Part shown: positions 35,522 through 43,110 of the stretch, piece after piece
Layout: each line of letters begins with the position of its first letter
How positions within the stretch are numbered: the first letter of the stretch is position 1
Origin: Clostridiales bacterium UBA1742
GTDB lineage: Bacteria > Bacillota > Clostridia > TANB77 > CAG-508
Assembly: GCA_002314935.1 (NCBI GenBank)
Contig: DCHW01000030.1
Span: 1-64,000, forward strand
Length of the DNA stretch: 64,000 nucleotides
Direction: 5' to 3'
Position numbers and translations under genes: made by a program
The notes under the pieces: generated by a model
Seen by the model: only the letters and a program-made list of their open reading frames with translations
Told to the model about the DNA's origin: nothing
Databases searched by the model: none

Positions 35522-35730
35522 AACTGGTGACATTTTGACACCAGTTTGACTTAAAATGGTAGTCAACTGAAAATAGATTATGTATTATATTTTTTAATCG
35601 GCTGAATTCCGCCGATTAAGAATAATAAACAGATTAAAAAAATAACCAGTTGGTTACAAATTGTAACCAACTGAAGAAAGTTCTAAAATTTCAATTAAAA
35701 CATTGATTTTTTAGAACTTTTTATATATAA
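35522..35730. promoter_or_regulatory. Cluster of inverted repeats upstream of the recombinase
   Basis: AACTGGTG/CACCAGTT (35522-35546), TTAATCGGC/GCCGATTAA (35594-35619), a 27-bp palindrome at 35647-35673 (13-base arms CAGTTGGTTACAA around one A), and a terminator-like AAAGTTCTAAAA/TTTTTAGAACTTT with T run (about 35677-35725). The last lies about 65 bases before the recombinase and could attenuate it. The whole 35481-35792 interval is non-coding. Confidence 0.6.
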
Positions 35731-35792
35731 TAGCAACAATAAAATATTATTAAAACACTTACGATATTGACACATTAATTTGGAGGTAGAAT

Positions 35793-37448
35793 ATGCAAAA
35801 GTCTAATGAAGAAAAAAGAGTTGTTATTTATTGCAGAGAAAGTAGAGATGACTATGGAGAAAACTATGAAAGAATAGAAACACAAAGGGATTTACTTGTA
35901 AAGTATTGTAAAGGTCATGGTTATACAAATATTATAGATATAATAATGGATGATGATAGAAGCGGAACAGATTTTAGTAGATTTGATGATATAAGAAATA
36001 GGGCTAAAAACAAAGAAATTGATGTTATAGTTTTTAAAAACTCTGCAAGACTTGGAAGAAATCAAAAAGAGGCGTTAGATTTTGTAGAATACTTAGAAGA
36101 ACAAGGCGTAGAAATTATATTTGAAGATGAGCAATATAATGAGGAAATGTTTGGACTTTATGCATGGTTTAATGAAAGAAGAGCAAGAGATGATAGTAAA
36201 AATATTAGAAGGAATTTAAGACATAAAATAGAAGAAGGAGACTTACTTGTTAAAGCAATTTATGGATACAACAAAAATGGAAAAGAATTAGTTATAAATC
36301 CTGAAACTGCTCCAGTAGTTCAAGAGATATTTGAGCTATATTCTAAAAGCTGGGGCTATCAAAAAATCGCTACACATTTAAATAAAAAAGGGATATCAAC
36401 ACCATCTCAAGCAAGAAATTTTGCAAATGCAAAACAAACAGAAAATTGGAAAGCACAGCATATTGTTAGAATATTAGATGATAGAAGATATATTGGCGAT
36501 TATGTAGGTGGACATACAGAAAAGTTAAGTTTTAAATCTAAAAAAACTAGAGTAAAATCACAAGAAGAATGGACAATAATTAAAAATCATCACGATCCAA
36601 TTATTGATAAAGAATTATTTGAAAAAGTACAAAAGATAAGAGCTAAAAGAAAAAAAGAAAGTGATAAATATAATAATGGATTTAAATTTGTAGATGTAGA
36701 AAACAATTTATATTCAGGACTTTTATATTGCGGAAGATGTGGGACTCCAATGTATAAAAGAAAAGGAACAAGTGGAACAAGAACAAGACCAGACAGTTAT
36801 TTATGCAAAAAATATTGTAATGAAGGTACAATTAAAGATGATGTAAGAAATAATTATGGCTGTAAGCCTCACAGAATTAGAATAGAGTATTTAGATAAAA
36901 TAGTCAATGCCTATATAGATAATTTAGTAAGTAATCCAGAGTTTAAGAATTTTGTAATGGACAATGTAAAGGCAATAAGTACAAATAAAGTAACTCTTGA
37001 AAATGAATTAAATAAATCAAAACAAAATTTAGAAAAGTGGGAAAAGCAATTTAAACAAGTATATGAAGATAAATTAAATGACTTAATACCAGAGTTTATT
37101 TACAAAGATAAAAAACAAGAACTAGAGAAAAAAATAAAAAATGAAAGCGAAAAATTAGAGGAAATACAAAGTAAATATAATTCATTAAACAAGCTAGAAG
37201 ATAAAGAAGATTTAATATTTAAAGCAATTGATGATATTAAGAAAAACGGATTAAGAAAAGAAGAACTATCAAGACTATTTGATAAGATAGTTATATATGA
37301 ACCGAAAGAAATAAAGAAAGAAGAAAAAGACTTGTACAACCTAAATGATATGATGTATAATGAATTGTACGAAAACGGAGGATTAGCATTTCACTTGAAA
37401 TTTATGTATCCACAAACTATCACAAACAGGGGGTTGCGATATTGGTAG
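35793..37448 (+). CDS. Large serine recombinase (integrase) of the murA element
   Basis: 551 residues in the integrated form. The resolvase-type catalytic domain (about 8-150) has catalytic Ser in VIYCRES, SARLGRN and GLYAWFNERRARDDSKN. The recombinase domain (about 160-265) has IYGYNKNGKELVINPETAPVVQEIFELY. A zinc ribbon (about 310-360) has LYCGRCGTPM, with Cys in LCKKYC and GCKPHR. A coiled coil (about 395-475) is followed by a short C-terminal region. The last codons read through attR and end TNRGLRYW at 37448. In the circular element the frame continues into the left end for 17 more residues. AATTTGGAGG precedes ATG 35793. Confidence 0.95.
   Translation: MQKSNEEKRVVIYCRESRDDYGENYERIETQRDLLVKYCKGHGYTNIIDIIMDDDRSGTDFSRFDDIRNRAKNKEIDVIVFKNSARLGRNQKEALDFVEYLEEQGVEIIFEDEQYNEEMFGLYAWFNERRARDDSKNIRRNLRHKIEEGDLLVKAIYGYNKNGKELVINPETAPVVQEIFELYSKSWGYQKIATHLNKKGISTPSQARNFANAKQTENWKAQHIVRILDDRRYIGDYVGGHTEKLSFKSKKTRVKSQEEWTIIKNHHDPIIDKELFEKVQKIRAKRKKESDKYNNGFKFVDVENNLYSGLLYCGRCGTPMYKRKGTSGTRTRPDSYLCKKYCNEGTIKDDVRNNYGCKPHRIRIEYLDKIVNAYIDNLVSNPEFKNFVMDNVKAISTNKVTLENELNKSKQNLEKWEKQFKQVYEDKLNDLIPEFIYKDKKQELEKKIKNESEKLEEIQSKYNSLNKLEDKEDLIFKAIDDIKKNGLRKEELSRLFDKIVIYEPKEIKKEEKDLYNLNDMMYNELYENGGLAFHLKFMYPQTITNRGLRYW
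37427..37443 (+). repeat. attR of the murA element
   Basis: CAGGGGGTTGCGATATT. It differs from attL at two positions (A to G at the seventh and tenth bases), exactly those that decide GGC versus GDY in MurA. Confidence 0.85.
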
Positions 37449-38340
37449 TAGGTCAATTGATTTACATATAAAAGGATTAAGAAAATTAGGGATTAATATT
37501 AAAGAAGAAGCTGGTTTTATTGTATGTGAATGTGATAAAATAAAAGGTGCAGAAATTCATTTGGATTTTCCATCTGTTGGTGCAACTGAAAATATTATTA
37601 TGGCTGCTGTATTGGCAAATGGAAAAACAATAATAAAAAATGCTGCTATGGAACCAGAGATTATTGATTTACAAAATTTTTTAAATAGAATGGGAGCTAA
37701 TGTTAGTGGTGCAGGTACCAATACTGTTGTAATAAAAGGTGTAACTTTATTAAAAGATGTAAGTTATAATATAATGCCGGATAGAATTGAAGCAGGTACT
37801 TTATTATGTGCTACTGCAATAACTGCAGGGAATATTCAATTAAAAAAGTTAGTTTTAGAGCATATTACACCTATTGTAAGTAAACTAGAGGAATGTGGAT
37901 GTGAAATAGAATCTAACAAGAATAGTATAAGTTTAATTGCACCTAAAAGATTAAAAGCCGTAGATGTAAAAACAATGCCATATCCCGGATTTCCAACTGA
38001 TATGCAATCAGTATTTGCTTCAATATTGTGTACAGCTAAGGGGACATCAATAATAACTGAAAGTATTTTTGAAAATAGATATAAATATTTAAATGAATTA
38101 AAAAGAATGGGTGCAATTGTAAATATAGAAGGTAAAAATGCAATTATAAAAGGAACTAGAAAATTATATGGAACTAATGTTGAAGCAACGGATTTAAGAG
38201 GTGGGGCTGCAATGATTTTAGCAGCATTAACAGCAAAGGGGACAACAAATATTAATAAAATAGAACATGTGTTGAGAGGATATGAAAATTTAGATATTAA
38301 GCTTAAAAAAATTGGCGCTGACATAAAAATGATAAATTAA
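37435..38340 (+). pseudogene. murA: murA 3' part (split by mobile element)
   Basis: It starts at the catalytic Cys codon (TGC 37435) and runs CDIGSRSIDLHIKGLRKLG to the normal C-terminus GYENLDIKLKKIGADIKMIN, so all of domain 1b and domain 2 is intact: PSVGATENIIMAAVLANG, PDRIEAGTLL (the D-(x)-I-E-AGT motif) and FPTDMQS. The first internal start with some spacing is ATG 37603. A complete enzyme needs precise excision. Essential peptidoglycan synthesis must otherwise rely on another murA copy outside the window. Confidence 0.93.
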
Positions 38341-38353
38341 AGGAGGAAAATTC

Positions 38354-39262
38354 ATGAAGAAACAAAAGAAAAAAAATAGTACTGAAAAATCAATAAACCT
38401 TAATGAAGAATTAATTATTGGATTAACTCCCAAAAAACGCGAAAGTGTAAATACCACCAAAAAGTCAAAGCCCAAAAATAAAACTCAATTAAAGAAAAAA
38501 AGTACAAGCTTAAGAAAAAAAACTAAGAAAAAACAAAATAAAAAGAATAATAAAATAGTTAAATGGATTATACTTATTATGCTTATTATTTTGTGTATAG
38601 TATTGTTTTTATTATCTAGTGTATTTAATATAAAACAAGTAGTTGTAAAAAATAACAATAAAGTTTCTGACCAAGAAATTATAGAATTGTCAGGATTGAA
38701 AACAGATGAAAATATGTTTAAATTTTCAAATAATAAAATAAAAAAAGGAATATATATAAATCCATATATAGAAGAAATAAAGATAACTAAAAAACTAAAT
38801 GGCGTAGTAGAATTAGATGTAAAAGAAAGAGTGCCATCATATATGTTACAATATGCAGATACATACGCATATATTAATAATCAAGGATACATATTAGAAT
38901 TATCAACAACGCCATTAGAAATTCCTGTTATTACTGGAATAAATACATTAGAAGAAAATATTATTCCAGGGAAAAGACTTGAAAATGAAGATTTAAAAAA
39001 ATTGGATGATGTAATAAAAATAATGTCAAATGCAAGTAGCTTAAAAATAGATACGCTAATAACTAATATAGATATTACAGATTCGAATTCTTATATTATT
39101 ACAATGTCATCAGAACAAAAGATAATCCATTTTGGAGATGTAAGTAATATAAATGAGAAAATGCCTTGGATTTTAAAAATTATTGAAGAAGAAAAGGGTA
39201 TAGAAGGGGAAATTTTTGTAAAAAATCCAGAAAAAAAAGCTTATTTTAGAGAAAAAGTATAA
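38354..39262 (+). CDS. ftsQ: Cell division protein DivIB/FtsQ
   Basis: 302 residues. A long, very basic cytosolic N-terminus (about 1-72, Lys-rich), one membrane helix (about 73-95) and a POTRA domain (about 97-165: SSVFNIKQVVVKNNNKVSDQEIIELSGL) followed by the β domain. It stabilises the divisome with FtsL and DivIC. It sits 13 bases after murA, the usual mur-divIB order, and an AAAGGAGG site precedes ATG 38354. With murA split, its transcription may come from the element or from within the murA 3' part. Confidence 0.9.
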   Translation: MKKQKKKNSTEKSINLNEELIIGLTPKKRESVNTTKKSKPKNKTQLKKKSTSLRKKTKKKQNKKNNKIVKWIILIMLIILCIVLFLLSSVFNIKQVVVKNNNKVSDQEIIELSGLKTDENMFKFSNNKIKKGIYINPYIEEIKITKKLNGVVELDVKERVPSYMLQYADTYAYINNQGYILELSTTPLEIPVITGINTLEENIIPGKRLENEDLKKLDDVIKIMSNASSLKIDTLITNIDITDSNSYIITMSSEQKIIHFGDVSNINEKMPWILKIIEEEKGIEGEIFVKNPEKKAYFREKV

Positions 39263-39274
39263 GGGGATAGTAAT

Positions 39275-40000
39275 ATGAAAAAAAGACAAATTGCTTTAAC
39301 ACTTGGAATAATGTTTTTTTTGCTAGTATTAGCAATATGTATTCAGACTAAAACTATTGAGGAGGCAACAAATACAGTTGGAACCAAGTTACAAGATAAT
39401 AGTGGTTTAAGGGATGAACTTTTAGAATGGCAAGCTAAATATCAAAGAGCTTATAACCAATTGGAAACTTTGGAATCTGAACTAGAAAACACAAGGAAAA
39501 TGGCGGCAGCAGATGATGAAACTGATTCTAAAAATGAAATAGAATTAAAAGAGAATAAAAAATATTTAGGTAGAACTGAAGTTAAAGGAAATGGAATTGT
39601 AATAGAATTAGATGATAATAGGGATGTTAACACTGAACAAGTACTAAATATAAGCAGTTTACTAGTACATGAAGAGGACCTATTACAAATTGTTACAGAA
39701 TTATTTAATGCAGGTGCGGATGCTGTTTCAATAAATGGACAAAGAATTGTAAGTATTACGTCAATATTATGTGACGGAAATATTATAAGAATAAATGGAG
39801 AAAAAACAGGAGTTCCAATAAAAATAAGTGCAATAGGATATCCAGAAAGATTATATTATGCATTAGTTAGACCAGGAGGATATTTAGAATTAATGGCACA
39901 AGATGGCGTAAAAGTTAAAGCAGAGAAGAAAGATGACATTATAATTCCAAAATATGAAGGGGTATATAGCACTTCTTATATAGAAAGGAGTGATGTATAA
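39275..40000 (+). CDS. DUF881 family protein (first copy)
   Basis: 241 residues. An N-terminal membrane anchor (about 5-24) is followed by a coiled coil (about 45-70) and the DUF881 domain (VKGNGIVIELDDN, L-(x)-IVTELFNAGADAVSINGQRI, RINGEKTGVPIKISAIGYPERL). The family is found next to divIB and sbp in Firmicutes and Actinobacteria; its exact role at the division site is unknown. GGGGATAG precedes ATG. Confidence 0.88.
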   Translation: MKKRQIALTLGIMFFLLVLAICIQTKTIEEATNTVGTKLQDNSGLRDELLEWQAKYQRAYNQLETLESELENTRKMAAADDETDSKNEIELKENKKYLGRTEVKGNGIVIELDDNRDVNTEQVLNISSLLVHEEDLLQIVTELFNAGADAVSINGQRIVSITSILCDGNIIRINGEKTGVPIKISAIGYPERLYYALVRPGGYLELMAQDGVKVKAEKKDDIIIPKYEGVYSTSYIERSDV

Positions 40001-40002
40001 TT

Positions 40003-40704
40003 ATGAAAAAGGGAGAGTTAACAATTACAATTATAATTGGACTAGTATGTTTAATTTTTACGGCAGTAATTTTTGTACAGTTTAAAACAATTAATCAAAC
40101 AGACATTACTTCTTTAGAAAATATGAGAGAGGATGAATTAAGAACTGAAATAAGCACATATAAACAAAAATATGAGGAAATTCAGGACAAAATAGATGAA
40201 ACTAAATTAACTTTAGAGGAATACGAAGAAGCTTTAACTACTGATGAGAACACCTCTGCTTTAATTAGCCAAGAATTAGAAGAATCAAATAATTTAATTG
40301 GTAAAAATTCAGTTACTGGTTCGGGAGTTATAGTAACATTAACAGATACAAGGGCACAAAAAATAATTGCAGAAGATATATTACTTTTATTAAATGAATT
40401 GAAAGCTGCTGGTGCAGAAGCTATTTCTATAAACAATCAAAGAATTGTATATAATTCTTATGTTGTAGATTTAGCAGATACTTATATAAGTGTAAATGGA
40501 GAAAGATTGGTTTCACCATATGTTGTAAAAGCAATTGGAAATCCAACTTATTTGGAATCTGGATTATCTAAAAAACAATATGGATATATAGATACTAAAT
40601 TAACAGAAGGAAAAGATATTGTTTTGGAGAGAAAAAATGACATAGTAATAAATGCATATAGTGGAAAGCTTGAATTTGAATATGTAAAGGAGGTAAATGA
40701 ATAA
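40003..40704 (+). CDS. DUF881 family protein (second copy)
   Basis: 233 residues, paralogue of the preceding gene. Membrane anchor (about 7-27), coiled coil (about 40-80), then VTGSGVIVTLTDT, ELKAAGAEAISINNQRIV and VSPYVVKAIGNPTYLESGL. Translation is close-coupled: two bases separate it from the upstream stop, and its stop overlaps the sbp start. Confidence 0.88.
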   Translation: MKKGELTITIIIGLVCLIFTAVIFVQFKTINQTDITSLENMREDELRTEISTYKQKYEEIQDKIDETKLTLEEYEEALTTDENTSALISQELEESNNLIGKNSVTGSGVIVTLTDTRAQKIIAEDILLLLNELKAAGAEAISINNQRIVYNSYVVDLADTYISVNGERLVSPYVVKAIGNPTYLESGLSKKQYGYIDTKLTEGKDIVLERKNDIVINAYSGKLEFEYVKEVNE

Positions 40705-41114
40705 TGATTTTAATAGCAATTATAATTGGATGTTTGTTAGGAGCTTTGATAGGTATTAATGCTCCAACTATATCATATACATACTCTGGATATTTAGCTA
40801 TAGCAATAATAGCGGCACTTGATTCAGTGTTTGGAGGTATAACTTCAGTATTAAAGAAAAATTTTGATTTTAAGGTTTTTATATCTGGTTTTTTTGGAAA
40901 TGCTATACTTGCAATGTTGTTAACTTGGTTAGGTGTAAAATTAAATGTAGATATATATTTAGCAGCTGTTGTTGTTTTTGTTGGAAGAATGTTTACAAAC
41001 CTTGCAATAATTCGTAGATATTATATTGATAAATGGTCAAATAAAAGAAAAGATGGTGTAATTAAAAATGAGAATGAGAAGAAAACCGTGGGTGAGAGAA
41101 GAACTAGCAAATAG
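40704..41114 (+). CDS. sbp: Small basic protein (DUF1290)
   Basis: 136 residues with four membrane helices: ILIAIIIGCLLGALIGI, AIAIIAALDSVFGGI, FISGFFGNAILAMLL and IYLAAVVVFVGRMFTNLAIIRR. It is the standard partner of DUF881 genes in the divIB cluster. It is longer than usual at the C-terminus because the last 15 codons overlap trmB in another frame. Confidence 0.85.
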   Translation: MILIAIIIGCLLGALIGINAPTISYTYSGYLAIAIIAALDSVFGGITSVLKKNFDFKVFISGFFGNAILAMLLTWLGVKLNVDIYLAAVVVFVGRMFTNLAIIRRYYIDKWSNKRKDGVIKNENEKKTVGERRTSK

Positions 41115-41727
41115 TGAATTTTTTATAGATGAGCCCACAAATAATATTGGTAAATGGAAAAAAAGTTTTAAAAAAGAACAGCCATTTCATTTAGAATTAG
41201 GGTGTGGAAAAGGTTCGTTTATTGCAAAAATTGCAAGTCAAAATGTAAATATAAACTATTTAGGGATTGATATAAAAAGTGAAGTGTTAGGACTGGCAAA
41301 AAGAAATGTAGAGAAGGAATATGCAGAAAAGAATATTGAAATAGGGAATGTTCTTTTAACTGCATATGAAATTGAGATAATTCAAAACATACTAAATGAA
41401 AAAGATAAGGTTGATAGAATATATATTAATTTTTGTAATCCATGGCCAAAACATAGACACAATAAGAAGAGATTAACACATACTAAACAATTAGAAAAAT
41501 ATAAAGTTTTCCTAAAAAAAGGTGGAGAAATATATTTTAAAACAGATGATTTAGAATTATTTGAAGCCACTAAAATTTATTTGAATGAAGCAGGATTTGT
41601 AATAAATAAACAAACATATAATTTGCGTAAAGAACCAATATGGGATAATAATATAGAAACCGAACATGAAAAAATGTTTGAAAATCAAGGTATACAAACT
41701 AAAGCTTTAATAGCAAAATTAAAATAA
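41068..41727 (+). CDS. trmB: tRNA (guanine-N7-)-methyltransferase
   Basis: 219 residues. The N-terminal MRMRRKPWVREEL is characteristic of TrmB and fixes the start at 41068 despite the 47-base overlap with sbp. SAM site HLELGCGKGSFIAKIA, the INFCNPWPKHRHNKKRLTH catalytic and RNA-binding motif, and GGEIYFKTDDLELF follow. It methylates G46 of tRNAs. Transcription ends at the adjacent terminator. Confidence 0.95.
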   Translation: MRMRRKPWVREELANSEFFIDEPTNNIGKWKKSFKKEQPFHLELGCGKGSFIAKIASQNVNINYLGIDIKSEVLGLAKRNVEKEYAEKNIEIGNVLLTAYEIEIIQNILNEKDKVDRIYINFCNPWPKHRHNKKRLTHTKQLEKYKVFLKKGGEIYFKTDDLELFEATKIYLNEAGFVINKQTYNLRKEPIWDNNIETEHEKMFENQGIQTKALIAKLK

Positions 41728-41737
41728 ATATATTTAA

Positions 41738-41770
41738 AATAAAAAATCCGGTTTGAGCCGGATTTTTTAT
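41738..41770 (+). terminator. Terminator after trmB
   Basis: AAAAATCCGG pairs with CCGGATTTTT around TTTGAG. It can also serve the convergent pilin-like gene. Confidence 0.85.
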
Positions 41771-41787
41771 TAATATAATGTTTATTT

Positions 41788-43086
41788 TTAATATTTTTTT
41801 GTTATACTTATTGGGTTATCTATAGTTCCAGATTCATTACCAAAAGAGTAAGAATCCAAATCTAGTATAACTATTGGACGAAGGTAAGCTGAGTCATCAC
41901 TATATCCCCAATTAAATGTATTATATCCTTGACCAGGATAAATTGAATCTTCTATAACAAACATAAGACCAAATTCTATAACATTAGTATTATTACTTTG
42001 AGAAACTGATCTAGTAGAAAGAAAATAATCTGATTGTTCAAGTTCAAGAGTGTCTTTAATAATATCATTTTCAAAATTCATTACAAATAAACCAAAAGCG
42101 TTACCAGAAGGACAATAATTTATTGTTATTGGACCAGTTATATTAGTTAAATTATTACCTGAATATAAACTATCAAATTCATCACTTTGTCCTTTAGTAC
42201 CTGTTGCAACGCCATTATTCATACATCCTGATTCTAATAAAAAGCTAGATGGAACTCTTATACTTGTTTTTCCTTCTGGAAGCGTATAAGAAAAACTATT
42301 CATGTCATCAGCATTGGTAACAATCTTTTTTATATCTTCAAAATTAATATTTCTTACTGTAATTCCTTGAGTATAATCTAAATTACTATAATGATATCTG
42401 CAAATATCATTAATGATATTAACACCGTTGTTATAGTTATTTCCTGTACCATCTTTAGTAAACGTTAACTTATCAGTTGTTCGTTTGTTGCTTATTAAAG
42501 CAATTGATGAATTTGTAGTATATAGGATTCTCCATTTCATATCAGTAGTTTGTGCAAAATTAACACCATTTTTTATATATTTTGCAGAGCTATCAATAAC
42601 ATAGTTATCAGCTATATCATATGTATAATCAACGTAATTTCCAACTTCGGTGTTAGGTACGATACCATCTTCGGTGTTAGTTACGATACCATAAGGAAAT
42701 TTATTATTATTAGGAGAAATAAAACTTAGTGAGTCTTCATCCCAGTACCATTTAGCAGATTCGGTTTCTTTGATATTGCATCTTTTATTTAGATTTTTAG
42801 CAACAGCAAGTGTATCAACTTCTTTGCTATGTGTTAATGTTTCAAATGCGTCATCTCCAGACAATTCTTCAAGAAGTATTTGGTATTCTGATGAATAAGT
42901 TGTTTGAGAAGATGTATTACTTGCTTTTTGGAATATGCCATTATTAGAAATGAATAATACACTTACAGAAAGAAGTATTAACATTATAATTATTATAATT
43001 ACTAATGATACAAGTGTAATCCCTTTGCTGGAATATTTTTTAGATTTTAAATTGTTTATATTTTGCAATTCATATCTTTTGTTCAT
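41788..43086 (-). CDS. Type IV pilin-like secreted protein
   Basis: 432 residues. The N-terminal KGITLVSLVIIIIIMLILLSVSV is a prepilin-type signal (Gly before Ile, then a hydrophobic helix of 23 residues, about 22-45). Most of the protein is an extracellular domain with no recognised family, ending YLRPIVILDLDSYSF, a pattern common in large families of clostridial pilin-like surface proteins. The usual Glu at +5 is replaced (ITLVSLV), so it may be a minor or pseudo-pilin. A two-copy 24-bp repeat sits in the middle. No pilus assembly genes are nearby. Confidence 0.7.
   Translation of the reverse strand: MNKRYELQNINNLKSKKYSSKGITLVSLVIIIIIMLILLSVSVLFISNNGIFQKASNTSSQTTYSSEYQILLEELSGDDAFETLTHSKEVDTLAVAKNLNKRCNIKETESAKWYWDEDSLSFISPNNNKFPYGIVTNTEDGIVPNTEVGNYVDYTYDIADNYVIDSSAKYIKNGVNFAQTTDMKWRILYTTNSSIALISNKRTTDKLTFTKDGTGNNYNNGVNIINDICRYHYSNLDYTQGITVRNINFEDIKKIVTNADDMNSFSYTLPEGKTSIRVPSSFLLESGCMNNGVATGTKGQSDEFDSLYSGNNLTNITGPITINYCPSGNAFGLFVMNFENDIIKDTLELEQSDYFLSTRSVSQSNNTNVIEFGLMFVIEDSIYPGQGYNTFNWGYSDDSAYLRPIVILDLDSYSFGNESGTIDNPISITKKY
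42646..42693 (-). repeat. Two-unit 24-bp tandem repeat in the pilin-like gene
   Basis: CTTCGGTGTTAGGTACGATA-CCAT repeats once with a single change. It encodes GIVTNTED then GIVPNTEV, so copy number changes would keep the frame. Confidence 0.8.
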
Positions 43087-43110
43087 TATAATACCTCCAT
43101 ATTATAAATT

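Larger units (their letters stand above)
26281..37430 (+). mobile_element. 11,150-bp integrative mobilizable element inserted in murA
   Basis: Bounded by 17-bp imperfect repeats (26277 and 37427). It encodes a large serine recombinase at its right end, a MobV relaxase with an oriT-like region, a replication-type HTH protein, an XRE regulator and cargo. No type IV secretion genes are seen, so transfer would need a helper. The exact ends depend on the two-base crossover within CAGGGG. Confidence 0.92.
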
